64,000 nt of DNA from Streptomyces hoynatensis (GCF_003626535.1 NZ_RBAL01000004.1:124001-188000), one strand, 5' to 3'. Counted from the stretch's first letter, positions 24,316-33,275 are shown. Translations and numbers: made by a program. The notes: a model not told the origin generated them from the letters alone.

Positions 24316-24330
24316 TGACAATCATTTTCT
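24316..24330. promoter_or_regulatory. Zur box upstream of PLP-enzyme operon
   Basis: TGACAATCATTTTCT matches the complement-oriented Streptomyces Zur consensus TGAAAATCATTTTCA at 13 of 15 positions, mismatching at the fourth and last bases only. It sits in a locally AT-rich patch about 67-81 bp before the decarboxylase start and beyond the EamA stop codon. A zinc-bound Zur repressor would switch the operon off in zinc-replete cells. The consensus is from published Streptomyces work; occupancy here is inferred. Confidence 0.65.
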
Positions 24331-24456
24331 TTCGGGTGTGTACGTCTTCGGCCGCCCTTGCGGCACGCGCCGTCGTGCGCCGGGGCGCGCGGGGTGGGGG
24401 ATCGGGGGCAGGCCGGGGACGGGTGGGCGCGCAACCGGCCCGCGGCCTGCGGTGGT

Positions 24457-25407
24457 TCAGCCCGTGGCCCCGGACGCCGGGGCGGGCGCCCCCGGGGCGG
24501 GGGCCGCCGGGCCGCGGGGGCGGGAGCCGCCGCGGGAAACGGCGACCCCGGCCAGGCACAGGGCGCCGCCCGCGAGCGTCAGCCACCCGGGGATTTCGTC
24601 CAGGGCGAGCCAGGACATCGCCACCACGAGCGCCGGGACCACGTAGGTGGTGGCGCCCATGCGGCCTGCGGTGGTGCGGGCCAGGGCGAAGGCCCAGGTG
24701 GTGAACGCGACGGCCGTGGGGAAGACGCCGAGGTAGACCATGTTGAGCGTGGCGGACGCCGGGGCGCCGGCCGCCTCGGAGGCCAACTGCCCGCAGAAGG
24801 GCAGGCAGCCGAGGGTGCCGGTGAGGCAGCCGAACAGCGTCACCTGGAGCGCGGAGGCGTGCCGGAGCGCGGGCTTCTGCGCGACCACCCCGCCGGCGTA
24901 GGAGACGGCGGCGAGCAGGCACAGCAGGACGCCGAGGAGGGAGGCCCCGCCGCCGTCCGAGGTGGACAGGCCCACCACCACGGCCCCCGCGAAGGACACG
25001 GCCATCCCCGCGGCCAGGGCCCGCGGCATCCGCTCGCCCAGCAGCCGGCTGCTCAGCAACGCGATCAGCAGCGGCCCCACGTTGACCACCATGGCCGCCG
25101 TGCCCGCGTCCACCTCGCGCTCGCCCCAGTTGAGCACCACCATGTAGCCGCCGAACCACAGCACGCCCGAGCAGGCGATGCCGGGCCACGCGGCGCGCGG
25201 CGGCAGGCCCTCGCGCCGCACCAGCGCGACGAGACCGAGGATCACCGAGCCCGCGAGCAGCCGGCCGAGCGCCAGGGCGCCGGGCGAGTAGGCGGAGCCC
25301 GCGCTGCGGATCGAGACGAACGCGGAGGCCCACAGCAGGACGGTCACCCCCGCCGCGCCGAGCGCGGCCCACTCCCCAGGCCGCGCGGCGGCCGGCGCTT
25401 CAGTCAT
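24457..25407 (-). CDS. EamA (DMT-superfamily) transporter
   Basis: A 316-residue membrane protein with ten hydrophobic segments in two EamA repeats (about residues 15-140 and 155-290). Each repeat has the usual ending, e.g. TAAMVVNVGPLLIALLSSRL and TYVVPALVVAMSWLALDE. DMT transporters export amino acids, nucleosides or drugs; the substrate here is unknown. The gene lies upstream of the Zur-box operon on the same strand, 207 bp away, with the Zur site in between, so it is probably transcribed separately. The Pro/Ala-rich C-terminal tail is low complexity. Confidence 0.88.
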   Translation of the reverse strand: MTEAPAAARPGEWAALGAAGVTVLLWASAFVSIRSAGSAYSPGALALGRLLAGSVILGLVALVRREGLPPRAAWPGIACSGVLWFGGYMVVLNWGEREVDAGTAAMVVNVGPLLIALLSSRLLGERMPRALAAGMAVSFAGAVVVGLSTSDGGGASLLGVLLCLLAAVSYAGGVVAQKPALRHASALQVTLFGCLTGTLGCLPFCGQLASEAAGAPASATLNMVYLGVFPTAVAFTTWAFALARTTAGRMGATTYVVPALVVAMSWLALDEIPGWLTLAGGALCLAGVAVSRGGSRPRGPAAPAPGAPAPASGATG

Positions 25408-25558
25408 GCCCAGAAGCTAACGCCCCGTCGCTTCGGAAGGCACCGAATAACGCCCCCCGCGCCCGTGCGCCCCGCCCGCACCCCCGCCGGCGGCGCCGCC
25501 CCCCGTGCCGGACTCCCGCCCGGGTCACCCGCCCGGGGCAGGGGCGGGCGGGTGCCGG

Positions 25559-26758
25559 TCAGTGGCCGCCGAGAACGAGGTCGACGACGTGCTCGGCGAT
25601 GGCCATGGACGAGGTCGCCGCCGGCGAGGGGGCGTTGCGGACCGCGGTGACCCGCCCGAACCTGTGGATGCGGAAGTCGTCGACCAGAGTGCCGTCCCGG
25701 TCGAGCGCCTGGGCGCGCACCCCCGCCCCGGCGCGGGCCACGTCCGCCGCCCCGATCGCCGGCACGTACGCCCGCGCCTCGCGCATGTAGGCGCGCGCGG
25801 ACAGCGAGCCGCGCAACTCCCGCACGCCGGTGCGCCAGTGCCGGCGGGCCATGCGCCAGGTGCCGGGCCAGGCGGCGAGGGACCGCAGGTCGGCCAGGCG
25901 CAGGTCCGAGCGGCGGTAGCCCTCGCGGGCCAGGCCGAGGACCGCGTTGGGCCCGACCTCGACCTCCCCGGACACCCGCCGGGTGAAGTGCACCCCGAGG
26001 AAGGGGTACCTGGGGTCGGGCACCGGGTAGATCAGCCCCCGCACCAGGGGCGCCTTGGCGGGCGCGACCCGCAGGTACTCCCCCCGGAAGGGGATGATCC
26101 GCGGCTGCGGCCCGTCGCCGGCGAGGCGGGCGACGGCATCGGTGTGCAGGCCGGCGCAGACGATCAACTCGTCCACCCGCAGCTCCCGTTCGCCCGAGCG
26201 CAGGCGCAGCCGCCCGCCCTGCCGGGCGATTCCCGTCACCGGGAACCCCAGGCGCACCTCGCCCCCGCCCGCCGCGATGTCCTCCGCGAAGGACCGCGCC
26301 ACCGCGGGGTAGTCGGTGATGGCGGTATGCGGGGAGTGCAGGGCGGCGAGGCCCGCGGCGTGCGGTTCGATCTCGCGGATGCCCGCGGCGCCGACCCGGC
26401 GCAGCCCGGGAACGGCGTTGGCGCGGGCCCGTTCGCCCAGGGCGTCGAGGCGCGCCACCTCCTCCTCGCGGACGGCGACCACCAGCTTGCCGCACTCCCG
26501 GTAGGGCAGGGCCCGCTCGGCGCAGTACTCGCGCAGCAGGGCCCGGCCGCGCGTGCACAGCCTCGCCTTCAGGCTGCCGGGCGGGTAGTAGAGGCCGGCG
26601 TGCACGACGCCCGAGTTGTGGCCGGTCTGGTGGACGGCGACCCGGTCCTCCTTCTCCAGCACGAGGATGCGCGTGCCCGGGCGCCGCAGGGTGAGCTCGC
26701 GGCCGATCGCGAGTCCGATGATGCCCGCCCCGACGATCCCGGTGACCTCGTCAGCCAT
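25559..26758 (-). CDS. lhgO: L-2-hydroxyglutarate oxidase
   Basis: A 399-residue FAD-dependent oxidoreductase of the DAO family that converts L-2-hydroxyglutarate to 2-oxoglutarate. The dinucleotide-binding motif GIVGAGIIGLAIGREL is at about residues 7-22, followed by HQTGHNSGVVHAGLYYPPGS, the diagnostic LhgO segment, and PFRGEYLRV and VHFTRRVSGEVEVGPNA in the substrate domain. The C-terminal ATSSMAIAEHVVDLVLG contacts FAD. Length fits the family (~395-420). It is a single gene; start ATG at 26758. Confidence 0.93.
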   Translation of the reverse strand: MADEVTGIVGAGIIGLAIGRELTLRRPGTRILVLEKEDRVAVHQTGHNSGVVHAGLYYPPGSLKARLCTRGRALLREYCAERALPYRECGKLVVAVREEEVARLDALGERARANAVPGLRRVGAAGIREIEPHAAGLAALHSPHTAITDYPAVARSFAEDIAAGGGEVRLGFPVTGIARQGGRLRLRSGERELRVDELIVCAGLHTDAVARLAGDGPQPRIIPFRGEYLRVAPAKAPLVRGLIYPVPDPRYPFLGVHFTRRVSGEVEVGPNAVLGLAREGYRRSDLRLADLRSLAAWPGTWRMARRHWRTGVRELRGSLSARAYMREARAYVPAIGAADVARAGAGVRAQALDRDGTLVDDFRIHRFGRVTAVRNAPSPAATSSMAIAEHVVDLVLGGH

Positions 26759-26898
26759 GTGTGACGACCTTTCGTTCGTGGTGCTGAGGGACGTTCCCGC
26801 GCCGCAGTGTGGCGCGGCGGGCGGCGGGGCGGGCGAAGCCGGAGGCGGCCTCCCCGCAGGCCCGCGCCCCCGGCGGTGGCCCGGCGCCCGGGCAGGCG

Positions 26899-28050
26899 TC
26901 AGGTCGCGGTCGCCGCGCGGGTGCCGCCCGGATGCCGGTGGTGGGGGCGGGACGGGGGCGCGAACCGCACGGTGACCGCCAGGCCGCCCTCCGGGCGCGC
27001 GGCGGTGGTGAGGGTGGCGTGGTGGGCCCGGGCGACGGCGTCGACGAGGGCGAGGCCGAGGCCGTAGCCGTCGCGGCGGCCGTGCCGGTCGGGCGCCAGC
27101 CGCTGGAAGGGGCGGAAGAGGCGCGGTATCTGCTCCTCGGGCACGACCGGCCCGCTGTTGACGACCGTCAGGCTCGCCCCCGCCCCGGTGGTCCGCGTGG
27201 TGATCTCCACGTGCCCGTCCGGGTGGTTGTGGCGAAGGGCGTTGTCGACGAGGTTGGCGATGAGGCTTTCGACCAGTCCCGGGTCCCCGGCCGTCACCGC
27301 GGGCGCCAGGTGCGCGGCGAGGCGGATGCCTCCTTCTGCCGCCTGGTCGCGGCGGGAGGCCAGCACTCCGCCGGCGATCCTGGCGAGGTCGAGGGCCTCG
27401 CGGCGGGCGGCGCCGCGCTCGCTGGTGGCCAGGGCGAGCAGCGCCTGGACGAGCCGTTCCTGCTGTGCGCCGAGGGCGAGGGCCTCCTGGCAGGCCGCGC
27501 GGAGGGTGCCGGCGTCGGCGTCCGGGTCGGCGAGGGTGACCTCCAGGAGGGTCCGCAGGCCGGCCAGGGGGGTGCGCAGCTCGTGCGAGGCGTTGGCGAC
27601 GAAGTGCCGGTGGGCGTCGAAGGAGGCTTCGAGGCGGGCGAAGAGGTCGTCGAGGATGCCGCCGAGTTCGGTCAGCTCGTCGGTGGGTTCGCCGAGGCCG
27701 AGACGCCGGTGGAGGTTTCCCGCGGAGATGGCCCTGGCGGTGGCGGTGACGACCCGCAGCGGCCTGAGGAATCGGCCGGCGAAGAACCAGCCGGCGACCA
27801 GGGCGACGGGGACGAGGGCGGCGAGCGCGACGGCGGAGCCGACGAGGAGCCGGTGCGGGCCGATCCCCTCCCCGGTGCCGGTGATCGTGCCGGGCGCCTG
27901 GCTGCCGGCGGGAACGGCCGACTCGACGCCGGCCAGGGGCAGGGCGACGAAGGCGAGGACCACGATCCCGCCGGCGTAGATGCCCGCGGCGTAGCAGAGC
28001 GCGAGCCGGGTCTGCAGGGACCGCCTGGGAAGCGTCCTTGGCTCGCTCAT
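26899..28050 (-). CDS. OmpR-type sensor histidine kinase
   Basis: A 383-residue membrane sensor kinase. Transmembrane helices at about 17-40 and 68-92 flank a very short outer loop (~27 residues), so it is an intramembrane-sensing type. A HAMP linker follows (GRFLRPLRVVTATARAISAG), then the H box with phosphoacceptor His156 in FVANASHELRTPLAGLR, an N box in LIANLVDNALRHN, and a YGLGLALVDAV glycine box. Its start overlaps the response-regulator stop (ATGA), so it is made with it. Divergent from an ABC exporter operon, it fits the detoxification-module layout in which kinase and transporter sense together. Confidence 0.93.
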   Translation of the reverse strand: MSEPRTLPRRSLQTRLALCYAAGIYAGGIVVLAFVALPLAGVESAVPAGSQAPGTITGTGEGIGPHRLLVGSAVALAALVPVALVAGWFFAGRFLRPLRVVTATARAISAGNLHRRLGLGEPTDELTELGGILDDLFARLEASFDAHRHFVANASHELRTPLAGLRTLLEVTLADPDADAGTLRAACQEALALGAQQERLVQALLALATSERGAARREALDLARIAGGVLASRRDQAAEGGIRLAAHLAPAVTAGDPGLVESLIANLVDNALRHNHPDGHVEITTRTTGAGASLTVVNSGPVVPEEQIPRLFRPFQRLAPDRHGRRDGYGLGLALVDAVARAHHATLTTAARPEGGLAVTVRFAPPSRPHHRHPGGTRAATAT

Positions 28051-28709
28051 GCCGGCCCGATCCGGTAGCCGCCTTCGCGGACGGTCTCGATCACCGGCGG
28101 GTCGCCGAGCTTGGCCCGCAGCCGGTGCACGGTGTGCTTGACCGCGGAGGTGAACGGGTCGGCCGCCTCGTCCCAGACGCGTTCGAGGAGTTCCTCGGCG
28201 GGCAGGACCAGACCCGGTGAGGCGAGCAGGCAGGCAAGGAGCGCGAACTCCTTCGGGCTGAGTTCGAGGCGGCGCCCCGCGCGGAACGCCACCCGGCGGG
28301 CCGGGTCCAGGGTGATGTCCCCGCAGGAGAGGGTGGGCGGAAGCGGCGGGGTGGCCCGGCGGGCCAGGGCCCTGACCCGGGCGACCAGTTCGGCGAAGGC
28401 GAACGGCTTGGGCAGGTAGTCGTCCGCGCCGAGACCGAGCCCGTCGACGCGGTCCTCGACGGTGCCGGCCGCGGTCAGCATCAGCACGCGGCTGCCGCGG
28501 CCGTCGCCGGCCAGCCGCCGGCAGATCTCGTCCCCGCTGACCCCGGGCAGATCCCGGTCGAGGATCACCACGTCGTAACGGGTGGCGGCCAGGCGATCCA
28601 GGGCGCCGATCCCGTCCAGCACCACATCGACGGCCATGCCCTCGCGGCGCAGCCCGGTGCCGACCGAGCGGGCCAGCACCTCGAAGTCCTCGACCACCAG
28701 AACCCTCAC
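28047..28709 (-). CDS. OmpR/PhoB response regulator
   Basis: A 220-residue two-domain regulator. The receiver has Glu7-Asp8, phosphorylatable Asp51 in VVILDRDLPG, Thr in MLTAAG and Lys in YLPKPFAF. The C-terminal winged helix shows LSPKEFALLACLLAS and TVHRLRAKLG, with the terminal hairpin GGYRIGPA. It is first of the two-gene unit with the downstream kinase. The divergent ABC operon carries GGTCGCA direct repeats in its promoter, spaced 11 bp as expected for this regulator class, making it the likely target. Confidence 0.95.
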   Translation of the reverse strand: MRVLVVEDFEVLARSVGTGLRREGMAVDVVLDGIGALDRLAATRYDVVILDRDLPGVSGDEICRRLAGDGRGSRVLMLTAAGTVEDRVDGLGLGADDYLPKPFAFAELVARVRALARRATPPLPPTLSCGDITLDPARRVAFRAGRRLELSPKEFALLACLLASPGLVLPAEELLERVWDEAADPFTSAVKHTVHRLRAKLGDPPVIETVREGGYRIGPA

Positions 28710-28794
28710 AGCGGATCACCCCCGGTCGCACGGGAAGGGCGGCGGGGCGGGCCGCCGGTTCGACGCGTCATGCACTCAACCGTGCCAGGCCGCA

Positions 28795-28812
28795 GGTCGC
28801 AACCGGGTCGCA
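28795..28812. promoter_or_regulatory. Direct repeats for the OmpR-type regulator
   Basis: GGTCGCA occurs at 28795-28801 and 28806-28812, an 11-bp period that places both on the same face of DNA, as OmpR-family dimers require. The repeats lie in the divergent region between the response regulator and the ABC ATPase gene, 33 bp upstream of a possible -10 element TACAAC (28846-28851). Confidence 0.5.
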
Positions 28813-28890
28813 GCGGCCGCGACCGGGCGGGAACCGGCCGCCGCGTACAACGGCCCGCATGAGACCACAACCAACCGGAGGCCCCCGCCG

Positions 28891-29826
28891 ATGAGCGCCG
28901 CAGAGATCGTCGTCACCGGGCTGCACAAGCGGTACCGGGCGACCCGGGCCCTCGACGGGATGTCCTTCACCGTCCGCCCGGGCCTGGTGACCGGCTTCGT
29001 GGGGCCGAACGGGGCCGGCAAGTCCACCACGATGCGGGTGATCCTCGGCCTGGCCGCGGCCGATGCGGGCACCGCGCTGGTCGCGGGGAAGCCGTACCGC
29101 AGTCTGCGGCACCCGCTGCGCCACGTCGGCGCGCTGCTGGACGCCGTGGCGCCGCACCCGGGCCGCACCGCCCGCAACCACCTGCTGTGGCTGGCACATG
29201 CGCAGGGCCTGTCCGCGCGGCGGGTGGACCGGGTGATCGAGCAGGTGGGCCTGACCCCCGCGGCCCGCCGCAAGGCCGGCGGCTACTCGCTGGGGATGCG
29301 GCAGCGGCTCGGGATCGCCGCGGCCCTGCTGGGCGACCCGCCGATCCTCATGCTCGACGAGCCGTTCAACGGCATGGACCCCGGCGGCATCGTGTGGATG
29401 CGTGGCTTCCTGCGGTCGCTGGCCGCCGAGGGCCGCGCCCTCCTGGTGTCGAGCCACCTGATGAGCGAGGTGCAGGACACCGCCGACCGCCTCGTCGTGG
29501 CCGGGCGCGGCAGGGCCCTCGCCGACGCCGGCGTGGCCGAGCTGATCGCGGCCGCCTCCGGGAACCGGGTGGCCGTGCGCACCACGGCCCGGCCGGACGC
29601 GACGAGGGTGCTCGGACGCGCGGGCGGCGCCGTGTCGGCCACCGGCCCGGACACCGTGACCGTCTCCGGCCTGCCGGCGGATCGCGTCGCGGCGCTGCTC
29701 ACCCACGGCGCGGTCCCGTTCTCCGAGCTCACGGCGCACCGCGCCACGCTGGAGGAGGTCTACCTGGAACTCACCCGCGACGCGGCCGAGTTCCGCGCCG
29801 CGACGCCCACGGAGGCACCGCGGTGA
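28891..29826 (+). CDS. ABC transporter ATP-binding protein
   Basis: A 311-residue ATPase of the drug/peptide exporter (ABC-2, DrrA/BcrA-like) type. The Walker A GPNGAGKST is at 38-46, the signature YSLGM at 132-136, Walker B ILMLDE at 152-157, and the switch His189 in SSH. An additional C-terminal domain (about 215-311) is usual in this group. It powers the two permeases encoded next; the stop overlaps the next start (GTGA). The ATG has CCGGAGG 10 bp before. Likely controlled by the divergent two-component system. Confidence 0.94.
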   Translation: MSAAEIVVTGLHKRYRATRALDGMSFTVRPGLVTGFVGPNGAGKSTTMRVILGLAAADAGTALVAGKPYRSLRHPLRHVGALLDAVAPHPGRTARNHLLWLAHAQGLSARRVDRVIEQVGLTPAARRKAGGYSLGMRQRLGIAAALLGDPPILMLDEPFNGMDPGGIVWMRGFLRSLAAEGRALLVSSHLMSEVQDTADRLVVAGRGRALADAGVAELIAAASGNRVAVRTTARPDATRVLGRAGGAVSATGPDTVTVSGLPADRVAALLTHGAVPFSELTAHRATLEEVYLELTRDAAEFRAATPTEAPR

Positions 29827-31343
29827 CCCCCGCCGTCACGCCGTACCCGCCCGGCCGGGGGGCCGGCTTCCTCCGGGTGCTGCACGCGGAATGGACCAAG
29901 ATCCGAACCGTCCGGGGCTGGGTGACCGGCCTGCTGGCGGCGGCACCGATGATGGTGCTGGCCGCCCTGCTCGCCGGGGTCGGCGGCAACCAGGAGGGCG
30001 CACCACCCGTTCCGGCCGGGCCGCACGGTGGGCCGGTCACCGACAGCTTCTACTTCGTGCACCGGCCGATGGCCGGGGACGGCAGCATCACCGTCGCCGT
30101 CTCCGCGCTCACCAGCAGCATCCCGAAGGGCCCCGGGGACCTTGGGCCCGGCACCGTGCCGTGGGCGAAGGCCGGGCTCGTCATCAAGGCGGGCACCCGG
30201 CAGGGGTCCCCCTACGCGGCGATCATGGTCACCGGCGGCCACGGCGTGCGGATGCAGGACGGCTTCGTCAACGACACCGCAGGACCCCCCGGCCCGGTCT
30301 CCGCGGAGTCCCCCCGCTGGCTGCGGCTCGACCGCTCGGGCGAGACCGTCACCGGCTACGCCTCCACCGACGGCACGCACTGGACCGAGGTGGGCACCGC
30401 GCGGGTGAGCGGGCTCGGATCGACCGCACAGGCCGGGCTGTTCGTCGCCTCCCCGCCCGCCGTGCGCGGCGGCGGCACGGCCGGCAGCGTCTCCACGGCC
30501 ACCTTCGAGGACCTGCACACCCGGGAGGGCAGGACCGGCGGCCACTGGACGGGCACGCAGGTGGGAGCCCGGTCCCCCAGCTTCGCCGGCTACCCGGAGA
30601 ACACCTCGGGCTCCTTCACGGCATCCGGCTCCCGGATCACGGTGACCGGTGCCGGCGACCTGGCGCCCGCGGTCCGCGACAGCCTGCCGACCGGCGGCCA
30701 CCTCAGGGACCTCCTCGCCGGCACGTTCGCCGCGCTGATCGCGGTGACCGTCGTGGGGGCGCGGTTCATCACCGAGGAGTACCGGGACACGACGATCCAC
30801 CTCACCCTGGCCGCGAGCCCGCGGCGGAGCCGGGTGCTGGTGGCCAAGGCGGCCGTGCTGTGGGCCGTCGCCTTCGCCGCCGGGCTGGTGGGGACGCTCC
30901 TCGCGATCCCGCTCGGCGAACGGCTCGCCCGGGGCAACGGCGTCTACCTCTTCCCGGTGTCCTCCGCGACCGAACTGCGGGTTGCCGTCGGGACCGCGGC
31001 GCTGCTGGCGACCGCCTCGGTCCTGGCCCTCGCCCTGGGCGCCATCCTCCGGCACGGCGCGGTCGCGGTCGCCGCGGTCCTCGTGGCCACCGTGCTGCCC
31101 TGCCTCCTGACCGCCCTCCCGTTCACGCCCGCGGGCCTGTCGAAGGCAGTGGCCACGGTGACACCCGGCGCGGCCTTCGCCGTCCAGCAGACGCTCGTGC
31201 CCTACCACCAGGTGGCAAGCAACTACACGCCCTACTACGGCTACTACCCGCTGGCACCGTGGGCCGGGTTCGCCGTCCTGTCCGGCTACGCGCTGGCAAG
31301 CCTGGCCGTGGCGGCCGTCCTTCTCGGCCGGAGGGACGTATGA
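29823..31343 (+). CDS. ABC-2 permease with lectin-like outer domain
   Basis: A 506-residue permease. TM1 is at about 33-53, and five more segments follow between 296 and the C-terminus. Between TM1 and TM2 lies a ~240-residue insert; residues 74-232 (SFYFVHRPMAGDGSITVAV, WAKAGLVIKAG, WLRLDRSGETVTGYASTDG, AQAGLFVASP) match the jelly-roll pattern of DUF1349/concanavalin A-like domains. The insert would lie outside the cell. ABC-2 permeases normally lack it, so it may bind a carbohydrate or the exported compound (inference). The start is GTG at 29823, overlapping the ATPase stop. Confidence 0.85.
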   Translation: MTPAVTPYPPGRGAGFLRVLHAEWTKIRTVRGWVTGLLAAAPMMVLAALLAGVGGNQEGAPPVPAGPHGGPVTDSFYFVHRPMAGDGSITVAVSALTSSIPKGPGDLGPGTVPWAKAGLVIKAGTRQGSPYAAIMVTGGHGVRMQDGFVNDTAGPPGPVSAESPRWLRLDRSGETVTGYASTDGTHWTEVGTARVSGLGSTAQAGLFVASPPAVRGGGTAGSVSTATFEDLHTREGRTGGHWTGTQVGARSPSFAGYPENTSGSFTASGSRITVTGAGDLAPAVRDSLPTGGHLRDLLAGTFAALIAVTVVGARFITEEYRDTTIHLTLAASPRRSRVLVAKAAVLWAVAFAAGLVGTLLAIPLGERLARGNGVYLFPVSSATELRVAVGTAALLATASVLALALGAILRHGAVAVAAVLVATVLPCLLTALPFTPAGLSKAVATVTPGAAFAVQQTLVPYHQVASNYTPYYGYYPLAPWAGFAVLSGYALASLAVAAVLLGRRDV

Positions 31344-32098
31344 GAACGGCCCTGCACGCGGAGTGGACGAAGCTGCGGACTGCCGCCGGCCCCCGGTGGC
31401 TGCTGCTCGGCACCATCGTGGCGACCGTGGCCCTGAGCACCGCGGCGACCTCGATGGCGACCTGCACGGCCGGTGGCTGCGGCGGCGACACGACCAGGCT
31501 CGCCCTCACGGGGGTCTGCCTCGGCCAGGCGACCATCGCCATCCTCGCCGCGCAGACGATCGGCGGCGAGTACGGCACGGGCATGATCCGCTCCACCCTG
31601 GCGGCGGTGCCGCGGCGCGGCACCGCCTTCGCGGCCAAGGCCGTCGCGCTCACCGGGGTCGTGGCCCTCGGCGGCACGGCCGCCGCCCTCGGGTCGGTGC
31701 TCGCCGGGCGGCTCGTCCTGCCGGAGTCCGGCGACCGTGCCCTGTCCCTGGCCGGCGGGCCGACGCTGCGCGCGGTCCTCGGGACGGTCCTCTACCTGGT
31801 GCTGATCGGCCTGCTGAGCCTCGGCATCGCGACCGCCGTGCGGGACTCCGCCACCGGCGTCGGGCTCGTCCTCGGCCTCCTGTACGTCCTGCCGATCCTC
31901 TCCGCCACCGTCGGCGATCTGCACTGGCGGCGCCTGCTCGAAAGGGCGGCGCCGATGAGCGCCGGGCTCTCCGTCCAGGACACCACGGACCCCGGCGGCC
32001 CATCCCTCGGGCCCTGGGCGGGGCTCGGCGTCACCGCGGGGTGGGCCGCCGCCGCGCTGCTGGCGGGCGGCCTGCTGCTGCGCGCACGCGACGTCTAG
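31340..32098 (+). CDS. ABC-2 type permease
   Basis: A 252-residue membrane protein with about six hydrophobic segments and the classical ABC-2 beginning MRTALHAEWTKLRT, which is nearly the same as the HAEWTKIRT of the preceding permease. It has GGEYGTGMIRSTLAAVPRR in the cytoplasmic loop that contacts the ATPase. It is third in the ABC operon, overlapping the previous stop (ATGA). With the two upstream genes it should form a complete exporter; the substrate is unknown, presumably the compound sensed by the divergent kinase. Confidence 0.9.
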   Translation: MRTALHAEWTKLRTAAGPRWLLLGTIVATVALSTAATSMATCTAGGCGGDTTRLALTGVCLGQATIAILAAQTIGGEYGTGMIRSTLAAVPRRGTAFAAKAVALTGVVALGGTAAALGSVLAGRLVLPESGDRALSLAGGPTLRAVLGTVLYLVLIGLLSLGIATAVRDSATGVGLVLGLLYVLPILSATVGDLHWRRLLERAAPMSAGLSVQDTTDPGGPSLGPWAGLGVTAGWAAAALLAGGLLLRARDV

Positions 32099-32184
32099 CC
32101 GCCGGGCCCGGCGCCCTTCCCCCGGAACGCCGCCCCGAGCCGCAACGCGGAGGAGACGGGCGGGACTTCGGGATGGGCGGGACC

Positions 32185-33081
32185 TCAGGATGCGGCGCGC
32201 TGGAAGTGCCAGATGAGCTCCACCGGAACTCCGGCGTTGACCGCCGCGGTGGCCTCGGGCACCAGCTCCATCAGGGACCACGGCCACTCCTCCCACGGCC
32301 CCACGCCGCCCGGGAGGCCGCGCGGCGCCTCCTGCGGGGTGGCCGCCGCGGAGCGCCCGCCGGGTTCCTCGCAGCGCCGGACCTGCAGCCCCGCCGCGAG
32401 CGCGGCGCGCAGATAGTCCCCGACCGGGTGACGGTGGGTCGCCAGCCGCGCCGGCCCGCCGTCCGCCAGGCGCACCGCGGGGATCGAACCCCGCGCCACC
32501 CAGTCCGGGTGGATGTCCGAGGTCACGAGGTGCCCGCCGGGGCGCAGCACCCTGGCGAACTCCGCCATCACCGGCGCCAGGTCGGGGACGTGCGTCAGGG
32601 CGAGGGAGCAGACCACCAGGTCCACGGCATCGTCGGCCACGGGCAGCCGGTGCAGGTCGCCCAGGCGGAACTCGCCGGCCGGTACCCGCTCGCGCGCCCG
32701 GGCCAGCATATCGGGCGAACTGTCGACGCCGACGGCCCGGTGACCGCGCTCGGCCAGCAGGGCCGTCATCCGCCCCGTGCCGCAGGCGGCGTCCAGGGCG
32801 AGGCCCGCCGGCAGGCCGTCGAGGATGTCCCCGACCACGGGTTCGTCGATGTCGAAGGCCGAGTTGGGGCCGTCGTAGGTCCGCGACCAGATCCGGTACC
32901 CGTCGACCGTGCCCACCCGGGCGACGTCCACGGCGGCATCCGCCAGCGTCTCGTCCTCAAGCAGTCTCCTGATCTCGCCGATCCGCGCGTCGACGAACGC
33001 GCGGCCGTGCTCCCCGGTGAACGCGCGCAGCAGGGCGGTGCCCTCCAGGCCCAGCAGGTAGGCGAGCGGATTCTGGTGCAT
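32185..33081 (-). CDS. Class I SAM-dependent methyltransferase
   Basis: A 298-residue methyltransferase. An N-terminal helical region (1-85) precedes motif I ALDAACGTGRMTALLAERG, motif II AVGVDSSPDML, and VVCSLALTHVPDLAPVMAEF with RVLRPGGHLVTSDIH. It belongs to the Methyltransf_11-like group; the C-terminal WEEWPWSLMELVPEATAA and WHFQRA recur in homologues of this branch. The ATG at 33081 is chosen over a directly adjacent GTG at 33084. It converges on the ABC operon; no partner is apparent. Confidence 0.88.
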   Translation of the reverse strand: MHQNPLAYLLGLEGTALLRAFTGEHGRAFVDARIGEIRRLLEDETLADAAVDVARVGTVDGYRIWSRTYDGPNSAFDIDEPVVGDILDGLPAGLALDAACGTGRMTALLAERGHRAVGVDSSPDMLARARERVPAGEFRLGDLHRLPVADDAVDLVVCSLALTHVPDLAPVMAEFARVLRPGGHLVTSDIHPDWVARGSIPAVRLADGGPARLATHRHPVGDYLRAALAAGLQVRRCEEPGGRSAAATPQEAPRGLPGGVGPWEEWPWSLMELVPEATAAVNAGVPVELIWHFQRAAS

Positions 33082-33275
33082 CACGGCGCGACGTTAGCCA
33101 GGCCGGCGGCGGCGGCGCCACCGGATTGTCCCTCGCCCGCCGGGAACGCCCCCGGAACCCGCGCCGGAACGCACCCCGGAACCCGCGCCGGAACGCCGGC
33201 CGGGGCTGACGGACCCGGGCCCGGGCGGGGGCGGAGTCTTCCACGCGGGCGGCGCGGGCGGGCATTGTCTCCCCC

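Noticed and set aside
24316..24330. Reading the motif as a Fur or iron box
   Set aside because: It lacks the TTAGGTTAGGCT arms of the actinobacterial iron box and fits the Streptomyces Zur consensus at 13 of 15 positions; experimental proof would be needed to exclude another Fur-family member.
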